NCBI RefSeq assembly: GCF_900188095.1
Contig: NZ_FZOT01000011.1
Coordinates: forward strand, 99,618-163,617
Source: Noviherbaspirillum humi
Lineage (GTDB): Bacteria; Pseudomonadota; Gammaproteobacteria; Burkholderiales; Burkholderiaceae_D
Direction of reading: 5' to 3'
DNA: 64,000 bases
Shown: positions 56,436 through 64,000 of the stretch, one piece after another
Position numbering within the stretch: position 1 is the first letter of the stretch
Layout of the letters: every line of letters begins with the position of its first letter
Notes under the pieces: generated by a model
Seen by the model: only the letters and a program-made list of their open reading frames with translations
Told to the model about the DNA's origin: nothing
Database searches by the model: none
Program-made: the position numbers and the translations under genes

Positions 56436-57392
56436 TCAGCCTATCCAGACGGCAATGGAAAGAAGCAGCAACAGCAGCATCCAGAGCAGCAGTGAACGCC
56501 AGACCAGGCCGACAGTGCTTTGCAAGGCGCGGGTGTTGGCTTCCTCCCCCGGCGGCGCCTCGGTTTCCAGGCCGGCGGCCTCGATGGTATAGGCATCCAC
56601 CAGCACCACATCGGCCGCCTTCTGGACGGATGTACCGAGGCGCAATCCCATGGCTCCGCCGCCAGCTGACAGAATGATTCCGACGGCTTCATCCTGCCAG
56701 CGGCTGGCGAAATTGCGCCAGGCATAGATGGCGTCCTCGAAATTGCCGACCACGGCGAAGGCGATCGCCGTCAGCCGCGCCGGCAGCCAATCGATGGCAT
56801 GGAAGGCGCGCGCGGCAAAACGGCCGAAATCCTCATTGCGCAGATGCTCCGGTTCATTCCATGCCTTGGCAAGGTGTTCCGACACCCGATACAGGATGGC
56901 GCCGGCCGGACCGAGCGGCATCAGGAACCAGAAGAAAACACCGAACACATTCCGGTGGGTGGTGATGAGCGCATTCTCCACCGCGATGCGCGAGATGTTG
57001 CTGACATCCAGATCGACGGTATCCATGCCGGTCCACTGCGCCAGGAGGCTGCGGGCGCCGGCTTCGTCGCCATTGTTGAGCGCCAGTTGAATGGAGGTGA
57101 AGTAGTGGCTGTAGTGGCGAAAGCCCAGCGTGAGGTAGACGATCAGAATGTTCCAGGCCAACGCGGCGAACGGGCTGAGCCGCACGCACAGCCAGTAGAT
57201 CAGCATGGTGGGCACGACCAGCAGCAGCATCGTCGCCAGCCAGGCGAGGCGGCCATGGCTGGCCTGTCCGGCGTTGAACCACCCCTCCATGCGCATGGCC
57301 AGCGCATGCACGGCGTTGTAGACCGGATTATCGGCCCGCAGCGGCCTGACCTGCTCGATCAGCAGGGCAATGAGGATGGAGAGAAAAGTCAT
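56436..57392 (-). CDS. CobD/CbiB-like membrane protein
   Basis: The 318-residue protein has an N-terminal FLSILIALLIEQVRPL, several membrane helices (about 50-95, 150-165, 205-215, 295-316) and the conserved HRNVFGVFFWFLMPLGPAGAILYR. Similarity to CobD/CbiB, the cobalamin aminopropanol-linking enzyme, is recognisable. However, no cobalamin genes are near. In beta-proteobacteria this paralogue is regularly paired with a NUDIX gene, as here, and may have another role (the AmpE-like group is the alternative). It is on the same strand, 76 bp after the NUDIX gene. Confidence 0.82.
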   Translation of the reverse strand: MTFLSILIALLIEQVRPLRADNPVYNAVHALAMRMEGWFNAGQASHGRLAWLATMLLLVVPTMLIYWLCVRLSPFAALAWNILIVYLTLGFRHYSHYFTSIQLALNNGDEAGARSLLAQWTGMDTVDLDVSNISRIAVENALITTHRNVFGVFFWFLMPLGPAGAILYRVSEHLAKAWNEPEHLRNEDFGRFAARAFHAIDWLPARLTAIAFAVVGNFEDAIYAWRNFASRWQDEAVGIILSAGGGAMGLRLGTSVQKAADVVLVDAYTIEAAGLETEAPPGEEANTRALQSTVGLVWRSLLLWMLLLLLLSIAVWIG

Positions 57393-57468
57393 CGAAAGTC
57401 TTCGGGTTGCCGACAGGCGTTACGATACCCCACTGCAATCGGGGAATCAAACCGGCGATTCGGCCTGA

Positions 57469-58140
57469 TCAGGCGCGTAGCAGGTGGAAGAGATTGCGCA
57501 GCATGCCGGCAGTGGCGCCCCAGATGAAGAAGCGGCCGTAAGGCATCGCGTAGAAGGTGCGGCGGCCGGAGCCGTCCGGCAATTCCACCGTCCGCCGCTG
57601 GTGGTTGTCGCCATTCATCAGGAAGGACAGCGGCACCTCGAAGATTTCCGCCACTTCGAACGGGTCGGCCTTCAGGTCGAAGGGCGGCTGTACCAGAGAG
57701 ACCACCGGCGTGATCTGGAAGCCGGTACCGGTACGGTACTCGGGCAGCTGGCCGAGGACTTCGATATGACGGCGGTCCAGACCGATTTCTTCCTCGGTCT
57801 CGCGCAGCGCGGTATCGATCGGCGAATCATCGACGTCGTCGACCCGTCCTCCCGGCAGGCTGACTTGGCCGGCATGATCATGTAGGTGGGCGGTGCGCTG
57901 GGTCAGCAGGAGCGTCATGCCGCCCTCGCGCAGGACGATGGGCAGCAGCACCGCCGCCGGGATCAGCGTGGTGATGTTCTTGCGCAGGCGCTGCTCGTCG
58001 GTCGTCTCCGGATTCCATGCCGGCGGCTCGGTGAAGCGGGCGCGCAGCCAGTCCGCCGTGAGCCGTTCGCCGGCCAGGGCGGATTCGCCAGCCACGGAAT
58101 GCAAGGGTGCATGCTCGGGATCGAAATTCAGTTTTGCCAA
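57469..58140 (-). CDS. CoA pyrophosphatase-type NUDIX hydrolase
   Basis: The 223-residue protein has the NudL/CoAse signature LLLTQRTAHLHDHAGQVSLPGG running into a NUDIX box with REtEEEIGL (ALRETEEEIGLDRR). In it, Asp stands where many families have the first Glu. Known relatives cleave CoA or oxidised CoA to 4'-phosphopantetheine and ADP, with Mg. It lies downstream of rplS past a terminator and upstream of the CobD-like gene. Confidence 0.9.
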   Translation of the reverse strand: MAKLNFDPEHAPLHSVAGESALAGERLTADWLRARFTEPPAWNPETTDEQRLRKNITTLIPAAVLLPIVLREGGMTLLLTQRTAHLHDHAGQVSLPGGRVDDVDDSPIDTALRETEEEIGLDRRHIEVLGQLPEYRTGTGFQITPVVSLVQPPFDLKADPFEVAEIFEVPLSFLMNGDNHQRRTVELPDGSGRRTFYAMPYGRFFIWGATAGMLRNLFHLLRA

Positions 58141-58262
58141 GGGTTCTTTCCGTCAGTGGATGCAATGCTGCTGAATGCCAGGGTACGGGTGAAATGATGA
58201 CACCGGTATTGCGGGAATACCATCCCAGGAACTTGGTTCTGGGCAATAGGGAGGCAGAATGT

Positions 58263-58288
58263 AAAAAGGGCACCCGCGGTGCCCTTTT
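58263..58288 (-). terminator. Terminator of the rpsP-rplS operon
   Basis: Arms AAAAGGGCACC and GGTGCCCTTTT with a CGC loop lie 18 bp past rplS on the minus strand, followed by a T-run. Confidence 0.92.
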
Positions 58289-58305
58289 CATGCCTGACTG
58301 CGAGA

Positions 58306-58689
58306 TTACTCCGCAGCTTGCTCGACGGTGCGGCGGCTCGGCAGCTTTTCCTTGATGCGCGCGGACTTGCCCGAACGCTCACGCAGGTAATACAGCTTGG
58401 AACGGCGCACGTCGCCGCGACGCTTGACTTCGATCGAAGCGATCAGCGGGGAGTACAGCTGGAAGGTACGCTCGACGCCTTCGCCCGAGGAAATCTTGCG
58501 GACGATGAAGTTCGAGTTCAGGCCACGATTGCGGCGGGCGATGACGACGCCTTCGTAAGCCTGGGCGCGCTTGCGGTTGCCTTCGACGACGTTGACGTTG
58601 ACGACCACGGTGTCGCCGGGGGCGAATTCAGGGATGTTCTTGCCCAGACGAGCAATTTCTTCCTGTTCGAGTTGCTGGATCAGATCCAT
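58306..58689 (-). CDS. rplS: 50S ribosomal protein L19
   Basis: The 127-residue protein has the L19 sequence [53 protein letters not shown] and [20 protein letters not shown]. It sits at the 30S-50S interface. The ATG at 58689 is chosen because GGAG lies 6 bp before it and the product then starts with the usual MDLI-type N-terminus. An ATG four codons upstream overlaps that ribosome site. Last gene of the operon. Confidence 0.98.
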   Translation of the reverse strand: MDLIQQLEQEEIARLGKNIPEFAPGDTVVVNVNVVEGNRKRAQAYEGVVIARRNRGLNSNFIVRKISSGEGVERTFQLYSPLIASIEVKRRGDVRRSKLYYLRERSGKSARIKEKLPSRRTVEQAAE

Positions 58690-58785
58690 TTTTAGCTCCA
58701 TTGACCATCATGCCGGCGCCTTGGCCCGGTAGAGGATGGGGTTACATATATCGACAGGCCGAAGCCCGCCGCGCTTTACTGCTGT

Positions 58786-59547
58786 TTACTGCTGTTGCAG
58801 ATTCAAATTCCTGAGGAAGGCTTCATCGGCCTTCGTCAGCCGGCCAGACTGCCTTGCCGCCTGGATCAGGTCAGGACGCTTTCGCGCCGTCGCTTCCAGT
58901 GCCTTCTCGCGCCGCCACTTCATGATTTCCGCATGGTGGCCGCCCATCAGCACGTCCGGGACCGCCATGCCTTCGTACACTTCCGGCCGCGTGTAGTGCG
59001 GGCAGTCCAGCAGGCCGTTGACGAAGCTGTCCTCGACCGCCGAGGCGTCATGGTTGAGCACGCCCGGCAATTGCCGGATCACCGCATCCATCAAGGCCAT
59101 CGCCGGCAGTTCTCCGCCCGACAGCACGAAGTCGCCCAGGCTGATCTCCTCGTCGACGCAACGGTCCAGAAGGCGCTGATCGACGGCTTCGTAGCGGCCG
59201 CACAGCAATACCACGCCCGGTTCCTGCGTCAGCCGCATGACGCGTTCATGCGTCAGCGCCCTGCCCTGCGGCGAAAAGTAAATCACCTTCGGCGCTGCCA
59301 ATCCGGCTTCGGCCTGGCGTGCCTTGGCGGCGGTGATGGCGGCTTCCAGCGGCTTGGCCAGCATCACCATGCCAGGTCCGCCGCCGTAAGGGCGATCATC
59401 GATCGTCCGGTAATTGTCCTGCGTGAAATCGCGGGGGTTCCACAGCTGGAGCTCGCAACGCTTCTGCTCGAAGGCGCGACGCGTGATGCCCGACTGCGTG
59501 AGGGCAGCGAACATCTCCGGGAAAAGCGTTACGACATCGAATTGCAT
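58786..59547 (-). CDS. trmD: tRNA (guanine-N1)-methyltransferase
   Basis: The 253-residue enzyme methylates G37 of tRNAs that have G at position 36. It uses the trefoil-knot SAM site seen here as [29 protein letters not shown] and [20 protein letters not shown]. Order rpsP-rimM-trmD-rplS is the widely conserved one. It starts 69 bp after rimM. Confidence 0.98.
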   Translation of the reverse strand: MQFDVVTLFPEMFAALTQSGITRRAFEQKRCELQLWNPRDFTQDNYRTIDDRPYGGGPGMVMLAKPLEAAITAAKARQAEAGLAAPKVIYFSPQGRALTHERVMRLTQEPGVVLLCGRYEAVDQRLLDRCVDEEISLGDFVLSGGELPAMALMDAVIRQLPGVLNHDASAVEDSFVNGLLDCPHYTRPEVYEGMAVPDVLMGGHHAEIMKWRREKALEATARKRPDLIQAARQSGRLTKADEAFLRNLNLQQQ

Positions 59548-59616
59548 GCTGCTCGCCTTTCCCGCTTTCCGCCATCGCGCGACCCGCGCGTTTCAAGCAC
59601 TATGGCACTATGCGGC

Positions 59617-60165
59617 TCAATAATCCCGTTCCCAATCGACCGTGATCTTGCGTGAGGCCTGATCGACGGTTTTGACGAACTGGTCCACGAACGGGATCAG
59701 CCACTCCTTCGGCTTGTCGGCACCCGGCTCCAGCGGCGCGGCGACGCGCAGGATGGGATGAGCGCCGTTGTCCATCAGGTCGGCCACCGTGCCGAGCGGT
59801 TCGCCCTTCAGGTTGTCGACCGCCAGGCCGATCAGATCGATCCAGTAAAACTCGTCCTTGTCCAGCACCGGAAAATGGCTGCGCCGGACTTGCACGGTAG
59901 CGCCCTTGAGCGCTTCTGCGGCATTGCGGTCGGCAACGCCCATCAACTGGGCAACCACGTCCTCGCCATGACGCTTGGCCTGCATGACGTCCACATCGCG
60001 CAGCACGGGTTTGTCCAGCCACCATGTCTTGGCGTGCAGCAGGGCATCGCCGTCGTCCGAGTAGGGTCTGATCCTTACCCAGCCATGGATGCCGTAGGCG
60101 CCAGAGATGTAGCCGACGAGGACCAGGTCCTCCGGCGCGTCTGCCGATGCGGTATTGCGGGTCAA
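59617..60165 (-). CDS. rimM: Ribosome maturation factor RimM
   Basis: The 182-residue protein has the RimM N-terminal domain (LVLVGYISGAYGIHGWVRIRPYS) and a PRC-barrel C-terminal domain (EFYWIDLIGLAVDN through EWLIPFVDQFVKTVD). It helps 30S head maturation by binding S19. The reading frame offers only a TTG start at 60165, one base after the rpsP stop codon. A rare start and tight coupling to rpsP are therefore likely. Confidence 0.96.
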   Translation of the reverse strand: MTRNTASADAPEDLVLVGYISGAYGIHGWVRIRPYSDDGDALLHAKTWWLDKPVLRDVDVMQAKRHGEDVVAQLMGVADRNAAEALKGATVQVRRSHFPVLDKDEFYWIDLIGLAVDNLKGEPLGTVADLMDNGAHPILRVAAPLEPGADKPKEWLIPFVDQFVKTVDQASRKITVDWERDY

Positions 60166-60166
60166 A

Positions 60167-60421
60167 TCAGACTGCAGCCTTCTTTGCCGATTCTTTCACC
60201 AGGCGGGCTACGGTCGGGGACAGCTGGGCGCCGACGCCTTGCCAGTAAGCCAGGCGATCCTGGGTGATGCGGAAGCCTTCATCCTTGCCGGCGGAAACCG
60301 GGTTGTAGAAGCCGATACGCTCGATGAAGCGGCCGTCACGACGATTGCGGGAATCGGTGGCGACGATGTTGTAGAAGGGGCGCTTCTTGGCGCCGGCACG
60401 GGCTAGACGAATAACGACCAT
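60167..60421 (-). CDS. rpsP: 30S ribosomal protein S16
   Basis: The 84-residue protein has the S16 start [20 protein letters not shown] and blocks [15 protein letters not shown] and [19 protein letters not shown]. It is the first gene of the rpsP-rimM-trmD-rplS operon, driven by a consensus-like promoter about 40 bp upstream. Confidence 0.98.
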   Translation of the reverse strand: MVVIRLARAGAKKRPFYNIVATDSRNRRDGRFIERIGFYNPVSAGKDEGFRITQDRLAYWQGVGAQLSPTVARLVKESAKKAAV

Positions 60422-60462
60422 AATGTTTCCAGAAAATTGACCGAACGTGGGAAAAGCCTGCA

Positions 60463-60491
60463 ATTATAGCGTGCGTATCCCATACTGGCAA
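60463..60491 (-). promoter_or_regulatory. Promoter of the rpsP operon
   Basis: On the minus strand, TTGCCA (60491-60486) and TATAAT (60468-60463) are separated by 17 bp, a strong sigma-70 promoter as expected for ribosomal protein genes. Confidence 0.85.
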
Positions 60492-60598
60492 ACTTGACGA
60501 TCCTTCTGTGAAAGAGAGGTCTTCGGGCGGTTAGTGTTGCACGCGAAGCAAGGCTGGTGCACACTGGCGTCCGCCTTTCGCCGTGTTATCCGCCCGTC

Positions 60599-60949
60599 AT
60601 GACAGCCACCCACAAGAACAAGACATTTGCCACCCTGCTCGCCTTCATCCTGGGCGGCATCGGTGCTCATCGCTTCTACCTGTATGGACGGCGGGACAGG
60701 TGGGCTTGGCTGCATGTGCTGCTGTTTCCGCTTTCCATTTTCGCCGGCTTCATTGAAGCGCTGGTGATCGGCCTCACCCAGGACGAACCCTGGGATGCCC
60801 GGCACAATGCGAACTCCGGCCGCCAATCGCATTCCGGCTGGCCGCTTGCCGTGCTGCTGGTGTTGACATTGGGCGTCGGCGCGACTGCCCTGATTGCAAC
60901 TTTGGCCCGGATCTTCGACCTGCTCTATACCGGCGGCGCTTACGGCTGA
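60599..60949 (+). CDS. TM2-domain membrane protein
   Basis: The 116-residue protein has a TM2 domain: a first helix ATLLAFILGGIGAHRFYLYGRRD with the conserved GxHRFYLG-like turn, then a second helix (about 40-60). A C-terminal third hydrophobic segment (about 82-105) is an addition to the usual two-helix TM2 unit. Function is unknown. It diverges from rpsP. The ribosome site is weak. Confidence 0.82.
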   Translation: MTATHKNKTFATLLAFILGGIGAHRFYLYGRRDRWAWLHVLLFPLSIFAGFIEALVIGLTQDEPWDARHNANSGRQSHSGWPLAVLLVLTLGVGATALIATLARIFDLLYTGGAYG

Positions 60950-61312
60950 ACCCGGTTCGCCGGCGCGCGCAGGCCGCCGGCGTGGTGTGATGGCCGACTA
61001 TGCCGCCGTCATCTCGGCTTTCATCGATTTCGCGATCGGCGCCCGCCTCAGCGCAGAAGCGCGAGGCCCCGATAGCCAAGCCTTCCCGCTGCCGATGCAG
61101 CCGCAGGCGAGACTGCGGCGAGACAATGGCCGCGCACCAGCGTCCCTGACGCACAGGAAATCTGATTCGACCGCTACGGCCTGTTCATGCAACGCGGCGA
61201 ACAGGCCACCATGGAGCGCGCCAAGACCGACAAGCCCGGCCGGAGCCTCTGGCCGAAAGAAGGCATCGACAGCAGCTGCGTTAGCTGCGTCAGCCACCCG
61301 CACCGCACGCCG
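60950..61312. other. Gene-free stretch, possibly decayed coding DNA
   Basis: These 363 bp keep the high GC of coding DNA, but I see no complete recognised gene. A frame from 60990 begins MADYAAVISAFIDFAIGARL with plausible codons, then degrades into low-complexity Arg/Ala/Ser sequence, as if frameshifted. Another frame gives RYGLFMQRGEQATMERAK. A remnant of one small gene is possible but unproven. Confidence 0.4.
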
Positions 61313-61753
61313 CTAGATCGACAGGCTGGTGGTTTCAAGCAGCTGGCAGCCGTCGATCTTCCACGCCTGGCCTTCATCCCTTTCCATGCGGAACAGCGCC
61401 AGCCACACATGGCTGTCGCGGCTGGTCAGCCTCACGACCTGCAGCACCATGCCATGGACAACGCGCGGATCGGAGAAGAGCGCCAGCTGGTGCTGATAGA
61501 CCGGGTTGTACTGCTCCTTGATCATGCGCATGAAATTGTCCGGACTGCCGATCTGCAGCTTGCTCTGGTCCGTGGTCTGCTCGAAGGCGATCGCTGCGTC
61601 ATCGTCTGCCAGTGCGTCCAGCTGGGTTTGCACGACCGCCTGGATGGCAACCTGGTCTTCATCGGTCAGGCTTTCCACCGGCTCCGCCGCGCTGGCTTGC
61701 CACGGCATGGCACAACTGACGGACAAGGCCAGCAGCGCTAGTAGGCGCTTCAT
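61313..61753 (-). CDS. DUF4864 periplasmic protein
   Basis: The 146-residue precursor has a signal peptide (cleavage after ASA-A, about residue 22) and a domain with QAVVQTQLDALADDDAAIAFEQT and MVLQVVRLTSRDSHVWLALFRMERDEGQAWKIDGCQLLE. This is the DUF4864 family, a small fold related in shape to NTF2-like proteins, without assigned function. It is monocistronic and minus-strand, with AGGTACTC before the start. Confidence 0.85.
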   Translation of the reverse strand: MKRLLALLALSVSCAMPWQASAAEPVESLTDEDQVAIQAVVQTQLDALADDDAAIAFEQTTDQSKLQIGSPDNFMRMIKEQYNPVYQHQLALFSDPRVVHGMVLQVVRLTSRDSHVWLALFRMERDEGQAWKIDGCQLLETTSLSI

Positions 61754-61875
61754 GAGTACCTCCGAATCGAGAATTACCCCCTGCTCCCTCGCTACGACTA
61801 AGCAAATTTCATGCGGGTTCCTCGGTCGCGGAAATTCATTCCGGGCAAAACCTGAACATCGTGCCGCGCAAAAAC

Positions 61876-61900
61876 AAAAGGCAGCCTGAGCTGCCTTTTT
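61876..61900. terminator. Terminator downstream of the acyl-CoA dehydrogenase gene
   Basis: AAAAGGCAGC-CTGA-GCTGCCTTTT is a 10-bp stem with T-runs on both strands, 25 bp past the stop codon. Confidence 0.9.
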
Positions 61901-61924
61901 CTCCGCACCTGCCCGAAGCTGCTA

Positions 61925-63715
61925 TCAGAACTGCTCCTCGGACAAGGCCAGCACGCCGGCGCTTCCTTCGGTGATGAGCGCACGGCAACCGGGGGCCGTG
62001 GATAGGAAATGATCGGCGAAGAAACGCGCCGTCGCCAGCTTCGCGGTGTAAAAGGCGGCATCGCCTTCGCCCTGGTCCAGCTTCTGGCGGGCGACGAGCG
62101 CCGCCCGCGCCATTTGCCAGCCGCCCAATACCACGCCGGCCAGCTTCAGATAAGGCACGCTGCCGGCGAACACCGATTTCACATCGGACTTGACGTTGGC
62201 CACGACGAAATCCACTACCTGCTCCAGCGCCTTCGACGCCGCCGACAGATGCTGGCGGATCGCAGCCAGGTCGCCGGAAGAATAGGCGGCCAGTTCCTCC
62301 TCGGTGCGGCGGATCTGGGCGATGATGCCCTTCGCCACCGCGCCGCCGTCGCGCGCCGTCTTGCGGCCGACCAGGTCGTTGGCCTGGATGGCGGTGGTGC
62401 CTTCATAGATGGTCAGGATGCGCGCGTCGCGGTAGTACTGGGCGGCGCCGGTCTCCTCGATGAAGCCCATGCCGCCATGCACCTGCACGCCGGTCGAAGC
62501 GACATCGATCGACATCTCGGTCGACCAGCCCTTCACGATCGGCACCATGTACTCGTAGAACGCCTGGTTGGCCTTGCGCGCCGCCTCGTCCGGATGGTGG
62601 TGGGCGGCATCGGAAGCGGCGGCGGTCACGTAGGACAGCGCCCTTGCCGCCTCGGTCTGGGCGCGCATCGCCATCAGCATGCGCCGCACGTCCGGCTGGT
62701 GGATGATGGCTACCGGGCCGGGAGATCCAGACAGGTCGCGCGACTGCACCCGTTCCTTCGCATATTGCACCGCCTTCTGGTAGGCGCGCTCGGCCACCGC
62801 GATGCCCTGCATGCCGACGGCGAAGCGGGCGGCGTTCATCATGATGAACATGTACTCCAGCCCGCGGTTCTCCTCGCCGACCAGCGTGCCGATGGCGCCG
62901 CCATGGTCGCCGAACTGCAGCACGGCCGTCGGGCTGGCCTTGATGCCGAGCTTGTGCTCGATCGAGACGCAGTGCACGTCGTTGCGCTCGCCGAGCGAGC
63001 CGTCGCCATTGATCAGGAACTTCGGCACGATGAACAGCGAGATGCCCTTCACGCCTTCCGGCGCATTCGGCGTGCGCGCCAGCACCAGGTGCACGATGTT
63101 TTCCGCCATGTCGTGCTCGCCGTAGGTGATGTAGATCTTGGTGCCGAACAGCTTGAAGGTGCCGTCGCCCTGCGGCACCGCGCGGGTGCGCACCAGCGAG
63201 AGATCGGACCCGGCCTGCGGCTCAGTCAGGTTCATGGTGCCGGTCCATTTGCCGGAGATGAGATTTTCGAGATAGGTCTGCTTCTGCTCGCCACTGCCGG
63301 CGGTCATCAGCGCCTCGATGGCGCCGTCGGTCAGCAGCGGACACAGCGCGAAGGAGAGGTTGGCGGCATTCAGCATCTCGATGCAGGGCGTGGCCACCAG
63401 CTTGGGCAGGCCCTGGCCGCCGAATTCGACCGGATGCTGCACGCCCTGCCAGCCGGCCTCGCCGAAGGCCTTGAATGCTTCCCTGAAGCCCTTGGCCGTG
63501 GTGACTTGGCCGTCATGCCAGAAGCTCGGCTCCCTGTCGCCCGGGAAGTTGAGCGGCGCGATCACCTCGCCGCAGAACTTCGCATTCTCTTCGAGGATGG
63601 CTTCCACCGTCTCCGGCGTGGCATCCTCGCATCCCGGCAGGGCGTTGATCTGCTTCAGTCCGGCCAGCTCGTTCATGACGAACAGCATGTCCTTCAGCGG
63701 GGCGACATAGGTCAT
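61925..63715 (-). CDS. Acyl-CoA dehydrogenase, long form
   Basis: The 596-residue flavoprotein is of the longer bacterial type with a C-terminal extension. The N-terminal part contains WQGVQHPVEFGGQGLP. The middle domain carries GTMNLTEPQAGSDLSLVRTRA, the substrate and flavin-contacting block. The C-terminal helical domain contains MSIDVASTGVQVHGGMGFIEETGAAQYYRDARI with the likely base region and ITIYEGTTAIQANDL-like ending. It oxidises acyl-CoA to enoyl-CoA and passes electrons to ETF, whose alpha subunit is encoded just upstream. GGAG precedes the start. Confidence 0.94.
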   Translation of the reverse strand: MTYVAPLKDMLFVMNELAGLKQINALPGCEDATPETVEAILEENAKFCGEVIAPLNFPGDREPSFWHDGQVTTAKGFREAFKAFGEAGWQGVQHPVEFGGQGLPKLVATPCIEMLNAANLSFALCPLLTDGAIEALMTAGSGEQKQTYLENLISGKWTGTMNLTEPQAGSDLSLVRTRAVPQGDGTFKLFGTKIYITYGEHDMAENIVHLVLARTPNAPEGVKGISLFIVPKFLINGDGSLGERNDVHCVSIEHKLGIKASPTAVLQFGDHGGAIGTLVGEENRGLEYMFIMMNAARFAVGMQGIAVAERAYQKAVQYAKERVQSRDLSGSPGPVAIIHQPDVRRMLMAMRAQTEAARALSYVTAAASDAAHHHPDEAARKANQAFYEYMVPIVKGWSTEMSIDVASTGVQVHGGMGFIEETGAAQYYRDARILTIYEGTTAIQANDLVGRKTARDGGAVAKGIIAQIRRTEEELAAYSSGDLAAIRQHLSAASKALEQVVDFVVANVKSDVKSVFAGSVPYLKLAGVVLGGWQMARAALVARQKLDQGEGDAAFYTAKLATARFFADHFLSTAPGCRALITEGSAGVLALSEEQF

Positions 63716-63735
63716 TTGGGGTCTCCTGCGATCTC

Positions 63736-63826
63736 AAAAAATTAGGCAGGCCGGCTGGATTATCGCGGACAGGCTTTCGCAAACCTGTCAGTCCCGCGAC
63801 AAACCGGCACGTCCTGCCTGGTTTTT
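63736..63826 (-). terminator. Large nested hairpin between etfA and the acyl-CoA dehydrogenase gene
   Basis: The outer arms AGGCAGG (63744-63750) and CCTGCCT (63813-63819) and CCGG/CCGG enclose an inner stem GACAGG / CCTGTC (63768-63789). A-runs and T-runs flank both ends. On the minus strand it ends in TTTTTT right before the downstream gene's leader, resembling a terminator or attenuator. Confidence 0.6.
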
Positions 63827-63862
63827 ATGCGTGCTGCGCTACTGCTCGACTGCGATTGGCGT

Positions 63863-64000
63863 TCAGCCGAGTTCCTTTACCAGCTCCGGCACGATCTGGA
63901 ACAAATCGCCGACGATGCCGTAGTCGGCCACCGAGAAGATCGGCGCTTCCGGATCCTTGTTGATGGCGACAATCGTCTTGGAATCCTTCATGCCGGCCAG
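63863..64000 (-). CDS. etfA: Electron transfer flavoprotein alpha subunit, C-terminal end
   Basis: Only the last 45 residues are inside the window and the gene continues past the right edge. They read from [20 protein letters not shown] to [20 protein letters not shown] and end VKELG, the highly conserved FAD-binding C-terminus of ETF alpha. ETF accepts electrons from acyl-CoA dehydrogenases such as the one encoded downstream and delivers them to ETF-ubiquinone oxidoreductase. Confidence 0.95.
   Translation of the reverse strand: MAGMKDSKTIVAINKDPEAPIFSVADYGIVGDLFQIVPELVKELG

Noticed and set aside
56436..57392. Evidence of a cobalamin synthesis cluster from the CobD-like gene
   Set aside because: No other cobalamin genes are nearby, and the pairing with a NUDIX gene is typical of a separate beta-proteobacterial paralogue.

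Overview
The window is GC-rich, densely coded DNA from a betaproteobacterium, most likely order Burkholderiales and plausibly family Oxalobacteraceae. I infer this from the protein types (Bug-family receptors, the DUF3579 and DUF3597 proteins, the CobD-like plus NUDIX pair, betaproteobacterial-type GroEL, L19 and S16) and from the codon use. No genus can be fixed by eye. I see no prophage, integrase, transposase, rRNA or CRISPR array. The only clear mobile-like DNA is a small non-coding inverted-repeat element at about 3668-3923.

Layout, left part. 1-2360 holds the end of an aromatic-compound cluster: a ferredoxin-type oxygenase reductase, a VOC protein and fumarylacetoacetase. A FUSC membrane protein, the repeat element and a secreted tannase-like esterase follow. 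6135-8741 is a GAF/PAS/GGDEF/EAL protein. 8943-12672 is a LysR regulator divergent from an AtuA-type operon with a Bug receptor. 12705-14670 has a second LysR regulator divergent from a cupin, then DUF3597. A KimA-like APC permease, tRNA-Leu(CAA), a 5'-nucleotidase and malic enzyme follow. 21154-24076 is thiL-pgpA-pncC plus a haloacetate-dehalogenase-like hydrolase. pyrF, an EamA permease, the LemA/TPM/TPM trio, dacB, ohrR-ohr and a VOC protein lead to groES-groEL, which has a perfect CIRCE operator.

Layout, right part. 34288-37087 is a sensor kinase downstream of an MFS permease. 37166-43210 is a seven-gene minus-strand iron-uptake run (TonB-dependent receptor, PiuC-type hydroxylase, TonB, ExbB, ExbD, cupredoxin, FTR1 permease) behind one Fur-box-like site. 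After a second CinA-like gene and a MASE1/PAS/GGDEF/EAL protein come a DUF938 methyltransferase-like gene, a Mut7-C gene, a tandem universal stress protein and a cyanide-insensitive-type bd oxidase (cioAB). A 0.95-kb gap with unexplained structure precedes glsB. fumC, a small membrane protein, DUF3579, the CobD-like/NUDIX pair and the conserved rpsP-rimM-trmD-rplS operon follow. The window closes with a TM2 protein, a DUF4864 protein, an acyl-CoA dehydrogenase and the C-terminal end of etfA.

Recurring themes are iron and oxidative stress handling (Fur-type and OhrR-type operators), cyclic-di-GMP signalling (two bifunctional-looking enzymes) and catabolism under LysR control. I found no wholly new multi-gene system. 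The least explained items are the structured repeat at 3668-3923, the gap at 52475-53317, the palindrome upstream of the DUF3579 gene, and the large hairpin between etfA and the acyl-CoA dehydrogenase gene.
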